Shown one piece after another: positions 9,601 to 16,961 of a stretch of DNA of 52,876 nucleotides; position 1 is the first letter of the stretch, and every line of letters starts with the position of its first letter. Location of the stretch: positions 1 to 52,876 of the forward strand of contig NZ_LAVA02000085.1 in NCBI RefSeq assembly GCF_000974985.2, given 5' to 3'. The position numbers and the translations under genes are program-made. The notes beneath the pieces are model-generated. The model did no database searches, was not told where the DNA came from, and was given only the letters and a program-made list of their open reading frames with translations. This DNA comes from Streptomyces mangrovisoli (GTDB lineage: Bacteria > Actinomycetota > Actinomycetes > Streptomycetales > Streptomycetaceae).

Positions 9601-10516
9601 CCGCGAACGGGCCCTGATCGTCCTGATGTTCGTGCCGTTCCTCGGCTTCGGGATGCAGTCCTACGGCGGCGAGATGGCGCTGCGCGTCTTCATGTTCGCC
9701 GTTCCCGGCGCCGCCCTGCTCGCGGGTCTCGCGCTCTTCCCGCGCACCGGGTCCACCCCGAAGGAACGTGAGCGGGACCGCAGGAGCCTTGCTCCGGTGG
9801 CCGCGCTGCTGGCGGGGCTGCTGCTCATGGGCGGCTTCCTGGTGGCCCGTTGGGGCAACGAGACGTTCGAGCGGATCCGGCCGGGCGAGGTCTCGGCCAT
9901 GGACTACGTGTACGCCCACGACAAGCCGACCGTACGGCTGCTGTGGATGAGCAACGACACGGTGAACAACGTGACGCCGGCGATGCCGTGGGGCGCGAAG
10001 GACATGGAGCGGGTGGACTACGTGCCGACGCTCGCGCCCGCCGACCCGGTGCTGGTGTCGAGTCTGGTGAAGGCGCTCAAGGACGCGGGCCCGAACTCGT
10101 ACCTGATGCTCAACAAGAGCCAGATCACCTATCTCCAGATGGACGTGGGCTACCCGGCGAACTGGGAGACCCGGCTGATCCACAGCCTGGACAACCGGCA
10201 GGAGCTGAAGAAGGTCTTCGCCAACGACGACGTGACCATGTACGCGCTGCGCAAGCAGCCCGCGGGCAAGGTCCCGCAGCCGGACCCGGGGCCGATCGGG
10301 CCGGAGGTCACCTGGACGCCGTGGTCGGTGGTCGGCGGTCTCGCGGCCGTCGCACTGATCCTGCTGCTGACCGTACGGGAGACCGTGCGGGTGGCGGTGC
10401 GGACGAGCGTGCGCCAACTGCGCTGGCTGCAGAGCAGTTTCTGGTTCTCGCTGCCGCTGCTGGCGGTGCTGTTCGCGTCGCTGGTGCAGCGGTTCCTGAC
10501 GATGGGGCGCGGCTGA
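6596..10516 (+). CDS. Giant fusion: lipid-linked sugar flippase plus GT-C-like membrane domain
   Basis: GTG 6596 overlaps the deacetylase end by 8 bases. The product is 1306 residues. After a disordered 35-residue head, residues about 40-450 form an MOP/Wzx-type exporter (many hydrophobic helices; GYWLVAARYYSDSAVGEG at the front). Residues about 450-640 are a soluble acidic/Pro-rich linker with a perfect repeat (ASLGPAQASLGPAQA). Residues about 640-1306 hold roughly a dozen further helices with short loops such as DARWSWPGFF and GQDYFSPQGF, resembling GT-C glycosyltransferases or polymerases, and end in a membrane pair. I infer one chain that flips and then extends or polymerises the glycan. 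Domain borders are estimates. Confidence 0.82.
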   Translation: MSDTTTTTEAQAPDAPAPEQSGRRLRLPGRGRAPGGNQLFRNAYALMLNTGISAVLGLGYWLVAARYYSDSAVGEGSAAIAAMKLLAGLTAVTLTGALARFIPISGRHTGRLIFRTYAGSSVVVAVAAGLFLLTLNVWGPSYSFLHSPGVAVFFVLSVVAWNLLTLQDGVLTGLRSAPWVPVGNTVFSAVKLALLVALAAAIPMLGVFVSWVAAIATSVVPLGLLVFRRLVPRHIEKTANQAKPPSLREIGRFLAGDYTGSLFSLAVVYLVPVIVASQVSAEDNAYFYITTTIGGTTNLLAINMGASLTVEGSHDPARLAANTRAALKRMARIMLPVGGTLFLGAPYILHVFGQGYADAATPLLRWFAVGALLRVVMETYFAVLRAQSRTAGLAWLQGLLCVLVLGLTLVLLPRMGLTGAGVAEISSLAVIVAIAAPRLYRTLRTAPPAEVPETAAPDGDLADLGTREVADEPRPRRRGPAWALDSDTLALGIHVDFDHQERRPDVRPGPGTPPGGTPVVRPDSPTWALSRLPDAVGLPVEEREPGSEASLGPAQASLGPAQAAVRPERDADAPFGTDERAAVGKGEAAGTIPRDGETRTPEGAAPGEPAAGREPDLQAAGDVPVEPRTLRERLMPTRPGVVLGCLLTAALLLYWVPALRLGEADLDRMGGLGLISVLPAATLLGAALLVVVFAALLWQRREHRALLVVTLVATVVSLHALPAVIETEPRFATAWQHLGFIDYIDRTGSAVPNLDARWSWPGFFAAAAFIGRACGVTDFTEVIRWWPLAIQLLYLPPLFLLTRSMRASWKAKWTGLWIFVLSGWVGQDYFSPQGFTFLLYLTFVAILLVWFRAPGMIWTRFRPGEAEVEPADRRQRAVLLMVLIGLFAATVPAHQLTPFVMLGVLAVLVLIGRCDLRGLPLLFAVLAAVWLGFMAEPYWSGHFDELFGGVGGVGSNVSTSVSGRIQGGDSTHKLVLYSRVLLAGAVMAFGCWGWLRRRLNGYRERALIVLMFVPFLGFGMQSYGGEMALRVFMFAVPGAALLAGLALFPRTGSTPKERERDRRSLAPVAALLAGLLLMGGFLVARWGNETFERIRPGEVSAMDYVYAHDKPTVRLLWMSNDTVNNVTPAMPWGAKDMERVDYVPTLAPADPVLVSSLVKALKDAGPNSYLMLNKSQITYLQMDVGYPANWETRLIHSLDNRQELKKVFANDDVTMYALRKQPAGKVPQPDPGPIGPEVTWTPWSVVGGLAAVALILLLTVRETVRVAVRTSVRQLRWLQSSFWFSLPLLAVLFASLVQRFLTMGRG

Positions 10517-10545
10517 ACGCGGTGCCGAGGCCTGCGGTGTGAGGT

Positions 10546-10593
10546 GAAGTGAGGTGGCTCGGGCGGTGGTTACCGCTCGAGCCACCTCACTTC
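10546..10593. terminator. 22-bp hairpin shared by the convergent polysaccharide operon and glycoside hydrolase gene
   Basis: GAAGTGAGGTGGCTCG (10546-10561) pairs perfectly with 10578-10593. The stem continues through one G-U pair and GCGGT/ACCGC to a four-base loop. The stop codon of the minus-strand hydrolase sits at the loop (10570-10572) and its last seven codons form one arm. Confidence 0.8.
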
Positions 10594-11988
10594 GTACGCC
10601 TTCATGTCGAACCGCTTGCCGTCGACCTTCGCGCTGATCGTGCGGTCGAGGGTGTTCACGACCAGGACCGTCCTCGCGGTCGCCAGCACGCGCACGTTGG
10701 GCACGTCGTCGGCGGCGACGGACACCGTCTCGTAGCGCGTGCCGGGCGCGAACTCCTGGCCGAAGCGGGTGACGAGGCCGTACATGGGCAGCGCGCGGCC
10801 GCCGTCCGCGCCGTCGGTGGGCGTCCACAGGCAGCCCGCGCAGCCGCTGCCCTTCTCCTCCTCCGGGTTCCAGTAGAAGCCGGAGTCGGCCCCGCCCTTG
10901 ACCATGGCGATCATCCCGGCGGCCTGGACGGCGACCCGGTGCGACTCGGTCCAGCCCTTGCGGTCGTCGTTGCCGTCGGCGGGCTCGACGTAGTACTCCG
11001 CCCACCACAGCGGCAGGTCGTGGGTCTGCCGCCGCACCCACTCCCCCACCGCGGTGAGCTTGTCGGTGGCCCCGAACTCGTCGGGCAGCAGGTCGTCGTC
11101 ACGGGTGTAGCTGGAGCCGTCGACCACGACGAAGTCGGCGCCCGCCTTGTGCTCGTTCCAGTACGTGAAGGCGTCGACCACCCGCTGGTCCAGGGCGCCC
11201 CAGGTGCCGGTGAGCGCGGTCGAGGCGTCCGCGTCGCGCGGGTCGACACTGTCCATGTCGAGGTAGGGGCCACCCACCATGATCTTGGGGTCGACCTTCT
11301 TCAGCGCCTTGTACACGAGGTTGTACATCTCGGTGTAACCCTCGTAGTCCCAGCGGCCCTTGGCGTCGTTCCAGAAGCCCTTGAACTCGTTCCAGACGAC
11401 GAAGTGGGTGACGTCCGGGTAGCGCTTGGCGACGGTGGCGGCGAGCGCGGCGAAGTCCTTGTAGTGGTCGGGGGTCGGCGCGGTCTCCAGCGCGGCCTGG
11501 CTCCAGTTCGTGTTGTCGACGCCGGCCTTGCCGCCCTTCATCCAGTCGGGCGAGCAGCACAGCGTGATGACCGGCGTACCGCCCGACCTGCGGATGAAGT
11601 CGATCCTGCGGTCCAGCGCGCCGAAGTCGTAACGCCCCTTCACCGGCTCGGGGTTGTCCGCGCCCCAGCCCATGATCGCCTGGTCCTGCGGCACGTCGCC
11701 GGTCTTCGTCAGCAGGCCCTCGACCCGGCCGGTCGCCGCGTCGCTGCCCTCGTCGGCGCTGAACTGGGTGTGGGTGAACCCCCAGCCCACGTACGGCTTG
11801 TCGCCGTCCGACGGGGTGACGGGCGTGCCGTGCACCTTGTCGCCGTCCTTGGTCGTGCCCGCCGTGCTGCCGCCGCCGGGCAGCGTGCCGACGAGTGTCA
11901 CCACGAGCGCGACGACGGCCGCGCCCACCCCGAGCAGGGCGGTGAGACGCCACCGCCCGGCCCCCGAATTCCACCCATGACGTGCCAT
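10570..11988 (-). CDS. Membrane-anchored glycoside hydrolase (GH39/clan A-like)
   Basis: ATG 11988 gives 472 residues; the ribosome site is weak. A short cytoplasmic head, one transmembrane anchor (LTALLGVGAAVVALVVTLVGTL) and a Gly/Ser/Thr linker place the catalytic domain outside. The domain has a TIM-barrel look: VGWGFTHTQFS, VITLCCSPDWM, HFVVWNEFKGFW with the likely acid/base Glu (NEF), VGGPYLDM, FVVVDGSSY and WWAEYYVEP with the likely nucleophile Glu. This pattern fits GH39-like beta-xylosidase/iduronidase relatives. It converges on the polysaccharide operon and may trim that polymer. Substrate is inference. Confidence 0.82.
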   Translation of the reverse strand: MARHGWNSGAGRWRLTALLGVGAAVVALVVTLVGTLPGGGSTAGTTKDGDKVHGTPVTPSDGDKPYVGWGFTHTQFSADEGSDAATGRVEGLLTKTGDVPQDQAIMGWGADNPEPVKGRYDFGALDRRIDFIRRSGGTPVITLCCSPDWMKGGKAGVDNTNWSQAALETAPTPDHYKDFAALAATVAKRYPDVTHFVVWNEFKGFWNDAKGRWDYEGYTEMYNLVYKALKKVDPKIMVGGPYLDMDSVDPRDADASTALTGTWGALDQRVVDAFTYWNEHKAGADFVVVDGSSYTRDDDLLPDEFGATDKLTAVGEWVRRQTHDLPLWWAEYYVEPADGNDDRKGWTESHRVAVQAAGMIAMVKGGADSGFYWNPEEEKGSGCAGCLWTPTDGADGGRALPMYGLVTRFGQEFAPGTRYETVSVAADDVPNVRVLATARTVLVVNTLDRTISAKVDGKRFDMKAYEVRWLER

Positions 11989-12141
11989 CGAGGGCAACAG
12001 TAACTGTGGCGACACCCGTCGCGGCAGGGCGCGACGGTTCCGGCCTTGTAACAGGGCCGGGCGGGCGGCCGCGGGCGCGCATTCGGCGCGCTCCGGCGGA
12101 AACCGGGTGCATGGTGCGCCGTCGTGCCGGATCATGGCGGC

Positions 12142-13236
12142 ATGTCTGCGAACCCCTACGACGCTCTGCCGATCCGGCTCAACGTCGACGACAGCGACTC
12201 CCCGTCCGACGTCGTCGACGCGCTGTTCCTCGGCCGCTTCGCGACGGGCGAGCAGCCGTACGCGCACGCGGCCAACATCGACCGGGTGCGCTCGGGCGCG
12301 ACGCTGCTGCCACCGAACGCCAAGGTGCTGCGCGTCGCCCGCGACGACGACCGCAGCGCGACCCTCGCGGAGGGCGACGGCTGGACCGTGCTGGTGTCCC
12401 GGTGGAACCGCGGCGCCGACGTGACGGTCACCGCGACCACCGCCGAACTCGCCGAGAAGGTCCTCGGACAGGCCACGGACGGCGCGACCGACGAGCCGGA
12501 ACCCCAGCCGGAGAACGTGACGATGGGCTTCTGGTACGTCTCGCCCCGGCGCGGTCCGCACCGCACGACCCGGCAGATCGCGGCGGGCACCTGGGAGGAG
12601 GTCCGCCCCAACTACACGGCGCCGGTGGCCGACGCGATGGACCGGCTGATGAAGACGACGCCGGAGGACATCGCGGGCCGGCTGCTGCTCCTGCACGGGC
12701 CGCCGGGCACCGGCAAGACGTCGGCGCTGCGCACCCTCGCGCGGTCGTGGCGGGACTGGTGCCAGGTGGACTGCGTCCTCGACCCCGAGCGGCTCTTCTC
12801 CGACGTCGGCTATCTGATGGACATCGCGATCGGCGAGGAGGACTCCGCGGGCAAGGGCCGCTGGCGGCTGCTGCTCCTGGAGGACTGCGACGAGCTGATC
12901 CGCGGCGAGGCCAAGCACACGGCGGGCCAGGCCCTTTCGCGGCTGCTCAACCTCACCGACGGCCTGCTCGGACAGGGCCGCAACGTGCTGGTGGGCGTGA
13001 CCACCAACGAGGACCTGGAGCGCCTGCACCCGGCGGTGGTCCGCCCCGGCCGCTGCCTGGCGCGGATCGAGGTCGGCCCGCTCACCCACACCGAGTCGGT
13101 GAACTGGCTCGGCACCGAGGAGGGCGTGGGCCGCGAGGGGGCGACGCTGGCGGAGCTGTACGCGCTGCGCCGGGGCACGTCACCCACCTCGGTCCCCCAG
13201 CCCCGCGACAAGGCGGACTCGGGCCTCTACCTGTAG
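12142..13236 (+). CDS. AAA-family ATPase with DUF5925 N-terminal domain
   Basis: ATG 12142 (SANPYDALPIRL) gives 364 residues; an upstream GTG at 12124 is less likely. The first 150 residues form the DUF5925-like region, including NVTMGFWYVSPRRGPHR. The AAA core follows with Walker A LHGPPGTGKTSALR (about residue 190), Walker B RLLLLEDCDEL, sensor-1-like VLVGVTTNEDLE and arginine finger region VVRPGRCLARIE. It should bind and hydrolyse ATP in the cytoplasm, probably as a ring. The partner is unknown; neighbours give no clue. A pair of palindromic repeats lies directly downstream. Confidence 0.88.
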   Translation: MSANPYDALPIRLNVDDSDSPSDVVDALFLGRFATGEQPYAHAANIDRVRSGATLLPPNAKVLRVARDDDRSATLAEGDGWTVLVSRWNRGADVTVTATTAELAEKVLGQATDGATDEPEPQPENVTMGFWYVSPRRGPHRTTRQIAAGTWEEVRPNYTAPVADAMDRLMKTTPEDIAGRLLLLHGPPGTGKTSALRTLARSWRDWCQVDCVLDPERLFSDVGYLMDIAIGEEDSAGKGRWRLLLLEDCDELIRGEAKHTAGQALSRLLNLTDGLLGQGRNVLVGVTTNEDLERLHPAVVRPGRCLARIEVGPLTHTESVNWLGTEEGVGREGATLAELYALRRGTSPTSVPQPRDKADSGLYL

Positions 13237-13321
13237 CCCCACCGACCTGAAGCCATCCACTCACCGCGGCGCCCCCGCGCGGGTACGTCATGCCTGATCG
13301 CGCCGGACCCGATGCCCCCTC

Positions 13322-13432
13322 AGGGGCGCGGGGAACTGCGCGATCAGGCCCCACCGGCCCGCACCCGCAAGTCCCGGCATCATGCCCCCGCGCAGGCGCG
13401 TCGTGGCCGGTCGCGCAGTTCCCCGCGCCCCT
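13322..13432. repeat. Palindromic intergenic element, copy A1 (111 bp)
   Basis: Starts with GGGGCGCGGGGAACTGCGCG (from 13323) and ends with its exact reverse complement, giving 22-bp terminal inverted repeats. The interior includes CCACCGGCCCGC. It encodes no protein of its own. Confidence 0.85.
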
Positions 13433-13457
13433 AAGCGGGCTCCGCACCGCCCCCCTC

Positions 13458-13568
13458 AGGGGCGCGAGGAACTGCGCGATCAGGCCCCACCGGCCCGCAC
13501 CCGCAAGTCCCGGCATCATGCCCCCGCGCAGGCGCGTCGTGGCCGGTCGCGCAGTTCCCCGCGCCCCT
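13458..13568. repeat. Palindromic intergenic element, copy A2 (111 bp)
   Basis: Same length as copy A1, 136 bases further on, and identical to it except for one visible base in the left arm (GCGAGG for GCGGGG). It lies between the AAA ATPase and the convergent YtrA-like regulator, so it may also act as a bidirectional terminator. Confidence 0.85.
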
Positions 13569-13618
13569 AGGGGGCTGAGCCAACCGCACGCTCCATCACC
13601 AGGCCGGCCGGCGCAGCG

Positions 13619-13999
13619 TCAGTCGTCGCCGTAAGCCGCCCGCAGGGCATCCCGGACGGCGGCCAGCGCGTCCGCCTCCGTCAGGCCGAGGCGGCGGGCC
13701 CGCTCCACGTAGGACTGCGCGGCCGACGCAAGCTCCCGTTCCGCCGCCTGGCCCGCCGCGGCGACGAACGTGCCGTTGCGGCCGCGGGTCTCGATCACCC
13801 CGTCCGTCTCCAGCGCCCGGTACGCCTTGGCGACCGTGTTCGCGGCCAGCCCCAGCGCCTCGGCCAGCCCCCGCACCGTGGGCAGCCGGTAGCCCACCGG
13901 CAGCGCCCCGGACCGCGCCTGCTCCGAGATCTGCGCGCGCACCTGCTCGAACGGCGGGGCGCTGTCATCGATATGGATCTTCAGGCTCACGCGAGGCAT
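13619..13999 (-). CDS. GntR-family regulator, YtrA subfamily
   Basis: ATG 13999 follows GGGAGA. The 126-residue protein is a winged-helix GntR domain (IHIDDSAPPFEQVRAQI, LPTVRGLAEALGLAANTVAKAYRALE, VIETRGRNGTFV) with only a short C-terminal helical tail, the YtrA layout. Such regulators usually repress a neighbouring transporter operon in response to a small ligand; no ABC transporter adjoins it here. The GNAT gene diverges from it with 62 bases between, so that gene or itself is the likely target. Confidence 0.9.
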   Translation of the reverse strand: MPRVSLKIHIDDSAPPFEQVRAQISEQARSGALPVGYRLPTVRGLAEALGLAANTVAKAYRALETDGVIETRGRNGTFVAAAGQAAERELASAAQSYVERARRLGLTEADALAAVRDALRAAYGDD

Positions 14000-14061
14000 T
14001 CTCCCGCACCCGCCGGAAAATGAGAGGCGCCGGGGGGTGTCCCTCAGTAGCGTCCGCCCGT

Positions 14062-14994
14062 ATGACTGTGATCGTGCGCGACCTGCGCTCCACGGACCGG
14101 TCCGAGGTCGAGGGCTTCGCCCGGGTACGGCACCTCGCCCTGCCGTACATCCTGTGGACCGCCGACGCCGTCCTGCACCGTCTTGCCCGCAGCCACCCCG
14201 ACGCCCGCTTCCGGTCCCTCGTAGCCGAGGAGGACGGAGAGGTCATCGGCACGGCCCAGGTGCAACTGGCGAACGACAGCCCGGATCCGGGCCAGGGGAT
14301 GCTCAACATCTACGTGCACCCGGAGCGCACCCGCCGCGGCGCCGGCGCTCTGCTGGTCCGCGCCGCCGAGGAGCATCTGCGCGCGCACGGCGCGACCAGG
14401 CTGTTCTCGTGGGTGCTGGACGCGCCGGGCAACCGCGCCTTCGCCGAGCGGCACGGCTACGCCGCCGGCCGCTCCGCCCACTTCCTCCGCCTCGACCTGG
14501 CCGGGGGCACGCTGCCGCCCCGGTCGTCCCCGCCGCCCGGGGTCGAGTTGCGCTCGGCGGCCGACCTTGCCGACGGCCCACGCCTCCTGTTCGCGCTGGA
14601 CGCGGAGACCATGCAGGACGAACCGAGCGACGTGGCGACCGAGTTCACCGACTACGAGAACTGGGTCGAGGAGAGCTGGAAGCACCCGCTGCTCGACCGG
14701 GAGCTGACCACGGTCGCCTTCGTCGAGGGCCGCCCGGCCGCCTTCAGCATGGCCTACACGGACGCCTCGACCGGCCGTTACGCCACCGCCATGACCGGCA
14801 CCGCCCGCGCCTTCCGCGGCCGCGGCCTGGCCAAGCTCGCCAAGAACGACTCTCTGCACCGGGCCCGCGCGGCCGGCCTGACGGAGGCGTACACCGGCAA
14901 CGACACGGGCAACGGCCCGATGCTCGCGATCAACAAGTGGTTCGGATACGAGATCTGTGCGACGGAGGTGCGGTATGTCCGCGAACTCGGGTGA
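14062..14994 (+). CDS. GNAT-family N-acetyltransferase (tandem-domain)
   Basis: ATG 14062 has no ribosome site but TAGCGT lies at 14048-14053, so the mRNA may be leaderless. The 310-residue product has an N-terminal GNAT domain (EVIGTAQVQLAND, YVHPERTRRGAGALLVRAAE for acetyl-CoA binding) and a second, more degenerate one (ATAMTGTARAFRGRGLAKLAK, then FGYEICATEVRYVRELG). This layout is like mycothiol synthase or Eis-type tandem GNATs. The substrate is unknown. Its end overlaps the DUF402 gene by 20 bases. Confidence 0.85.
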   Translation: MTVIVRDLRSTDRSEVEGFARVRHLALPYILWTADAVLHRLARSHPDARFRSLVAEEDGEVIGTAQVQLANDSPDPGQGMLNIYVHPERTRRGAGALLVRAAEEHLRAHGATRLFSWVLDAPGNRAFAERHGYAAGRSAHFLRLDLAGGTLPPRSSPPPGVELRSAADLADGPRLLFALDAETMQDEPSDVATEFTDYENWVEESWKHPLLDRELTTVAFVEGRPAAFSMAYTDASTGRYATAMTGTARAFRGRGLAKLAKNDSLHRARAAGLTEAYTGNDTGNGPMLAINKWFGYEICATEVRYVRELG

Positions 14995-15523
14995 GAACAC
15001 CGCGGCGAACCCCGACGGGAACACCGCGGCGAACCCCGACGGGAACTCCGCGGCGGTCGACGTGGTCCTGGTCAAGGCGGGCCGTACGAAGATCCGTTAT
15101 CCGGCGCGGCTGCTCGCCGACGACGGCACGCGCCTCGTCGTGCGCGCGCCCTGGGCGGGGGACGCGGCCCGGGACTTCGGGTTCGTCCGCTTCGAGCGGG
15201 GCGACGTGTTCACGGAGTACTACTGGCGCGACCGCTGGTACTCGGTGAAGGAGGTCCGCGACCCGGCGGGCGCCCTCAAGGGCTGGTACTGCGACATCAC
15301 CCGGCCCGCCGTCCGCTCCGGCCGCGAACTGGTCGTCGAGGATCTCGACCTGGACCTGTGGCGCTCCGCGGACGGCGCGGACGTACGGCGGCTGGACGAG
15401 GACGAGTTCGCGGCGAGCGGTCTGGCGGAGTCGGACCCGGACGCCGCGGCCGCCGCGGTGGCCGCCCTCGACGCGCTGGAGCTCCTGGCCCGTGAGGGCG
15501 GCTTCGAGCGGCTGCTCGACTGA
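14975..15523 (+). CDS. DUF402-domain protein
   Basis: ATG 14975 follows GGAGG (14964-14968) inside the previous gene. The 182-residue protein has a DUF402 core: RYPARLLADDGTRLVVRAPW, then GDVFTEYYWRDRWYSVKEV and LKGWYCDITRPA, then the LVVEDLDLDLWRSADG strand carrying the acidic cluster expected to bind a divalent metal. DUF402 relatives are nucleoside di-/triphosphatases or FomD-like hydrolases. A 24-base direct repeat near the start adds a duplicated NTAANPDG segment that is unlikely to be structural. It is co-transcribed with the acetyltransferase. Confidence 0.85.
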   Translation: MSANSGENTAANPDGNTAANPDGNSAAVDVVLVKAGRTKIRYPARLLADDGTRLVVRAPWAGDAARDFGFVRFERGDVFTEYYWRDRWYSVKEVRDPAGALKGWYCDITRPAVRSGRELVVEDLDLDLWRSADGADVRRLDEDEFAASGLAESDPDAAAAAVAALDALELLAREGGFERLLD

Positions 15524-15541
15524 CCGCGTACCCCGGCCGGG

Positions 15542-16180
15542 TCACACGTGGGCCACCGCCGCGTACCGCTCGTCGTGGACCTCGCGGCCCCACAGCCGGG
15601 CGTCGTCCGACAGCCGCTCCAGCCGCACGTCGCGCGCGAGCGGTTCGAGGAGGGCGGTCAGCCGGGCCGCGGGTATGCCCACCGGGGTGACGGTCCCCCA
15701 CACGCCCTCGACCAGCACCAGCCGTCCGCCGGCCGGGCCGGGCCGCAGCAGGCCGTGCCAGTGGCGCAGGGCGCGGGCCGGGTCGGGCAGCGCCCACAGC
15801 ACATGCCGTACGAGCACGACGTCGAAGCGCTGCTCGCCCACCGGCGGCGCCGCCGCGTCACCCGTCAGGAACACCGCGTCACGCCCCGCCAGCTTGGCGC
15901 GGGCCCGCTCGACCATCGCCGGGGACCGGTCGATCCCGGTCACGCGGTGTCCCGCCTCGGCCGCGAGGAGCGACAGGCTGCCCGTGCCGCAGCCGAGGTC
16001 GAGGACGTCGGCGGGGCGCTCGGGGAGCCATTCCCGCAGCCGCCCGGCCCAGGCGGCGCGGACGGCGGGGTCACGCAGCCCGTGGTCCGGCTCGTCGTCG
16101 AAGGAGGCCGCCGCGGCGTCCCAGTCCACGCCGCCGCCGTCGCTCCGCACGGGAGTCTCGTCGTCACTGCTGGTCGTCAT
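15542..16180 (-). CDS. Class I SAM-dependent methyltransferase
   Basis: ATG 16180 gives 212 residues. Motif I VLDLGCGTGSLSLLAAEAGHRVTGID (SAM binding) sits near residue 60, followed by AVFLTGDAAAPP and FDVVLVRHVLWALPDP. The acceptor cannot be inferred. Only 18 bases separate its stop from that of the convergent DUF402 gene. The 5' region holds a direct repeat, GCCACTGACA, at 16200-16209 and 16227-16236. Confidence 0.87.
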   Translation of the reverse strand: MTTSSDDETPVRSDGGGVDWDAAAASFDDEPDHGLRDPAVRAAWAGRLREWLPERPADVLDLGCGTGSLSLLAAEAGHRVTGIDRSPAMVERARAKLAGRDAVFLTGDAAAPPVGEQRFDVVLVRHVLWALPDPARALRHWHGLLRPGPAGGRLVLVEGVWGTVTPVGIPAARLTALLEPLARDVRLERLSDDARLWGREVHDERYAAVAHV

Positions 16181-16320
16181 GGGCCCCAGCGTGACACCCG
16201 CCACTGACAATCGATTCGTGACAGCGGCCACTGACAGACGCGCACCGATGAGGAACTCTCCCCGAAAGCGTCTACCTCCGTGAGATCGCGGAACTCGGTG
16301 GATGCTCGAAGGAGGCAGCC

Positions 16321-16455
16321 ATGCGCCGCGAAACAGTGCAGAAGCCTTTGAAGAAGTCCGGCACCCGCCGGGTGCGCGAGGAAGCCGACGAACGGCCCGC
16401 GGGCCGCCCCGAGGTGCGCAAGGACATCGCCCGCACCTGGTGGCCGGACGGCTGA
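16321..16455 (+). CDS. Small basic protein, 44 residues
   Basis: ATG 16321 sits six bases after a perfect GAAGGAGG site. The product begins MRRETVQKPLKKSGTRRV and ends DIARTWWPDG, is rich in Arg, Lys and Glu, and has no membrane segment or cysteine. Codon use is G/C at nearly all third positions from the second codon row on, as in real genes here. It diverges from the methyltransferase and converges with the acetyltransferase gene. Function is unknown; the highly charged body with an aromatic C-terminus could bind nucleic acid or protein. Confidence 0.7.
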   Translation: MRRETVQKPLKKSGTRRVREEADERPAGRPEVRKDIARTWWPDG

Positions 16456-16476
16456 CGCGGGGGCGGCCGACGCCCC

Positions 16477-16941
16477 TCAGCGCAGCCGCTTGCGGTAGTG
16501 GATGCGGTCGTAGGGCCCCTCGACCCGGCGCTCCACGGCCTCGTAGCCGAACTTCGGGTAGATCCTCTGGTTCTCCCACATCATGGCGTTCGTGAAGAGC
16601 CGGATCTCCGGCAGGCCGAGCGCACGCGCGCGTGCCTCCACGAACTCCAGCAGCCGCCGTCCCACCCCGCGGCCGTGGGCCTCGGGGTGGACGGCGATGC
16701 TGTCGAGATACAGATGGTCGGCGAACCGCTCGAGGACCACGAGGCCGACGACCGGGTCGCCGGTCACGAAGACCTTTCCCGCCGCGATGTCCGCGGCGTG
16801 GTCCGCCCGCATGGGGACGGGTGCGACGCCGATGCGCTCGATGTAGGGGCGGTAGGCGGCGTCGGTCACCGCGGCCACGGCCGCCGCGTCGGCGGCGACC
16901 GCGGGCCTGACGGTGTCCCTGTCTTCGGTGGCGTCGTTCAT
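16477..16941 (-). CDS. GNAT-family N-acetyltransferase
   Basis: ATG 16941 gives 154 residues. The GNAT core is plain: VRPAVAADAAAVAAVTDAAY, then LYLDSIAVHPEAHGRGVGRRLLEF (acetyl-CoA loop R/Q-x-x-G-x-G/A), then EIRLFTNAMMWENQRIYPKFGY (motif B). It lies 20 bases downstream of the nuclease gene on the same strand and may be read through from it. Substrate unknown. Confidence 0.87.
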   Translation of the reverse strand: MNDATEDRDTVRPAVAADAAAVAAVTDAAYRPYIERIGVAPVPMRADHAADIAAGKVFVTGDPVVGLVVLERFADHLYLDSIAVHPEAHGRGVGRRLLEFVEARARALGLPEIRLFTNAMMWENQRIYPKFGYEAVERRVEGPYDRIHYRKRLR

Positions 16942-16961
16942 ACGCGCACCGTAGACGGTCC

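Noticed and set aside
6533..11041. A 1502-codon open frame antisense to the flippase fusion
   Set aside because: Arg/His/Gln/Pro-rich composition typical of antisense frames in high-GC DNA; the plus frame has clear membrane protein features.
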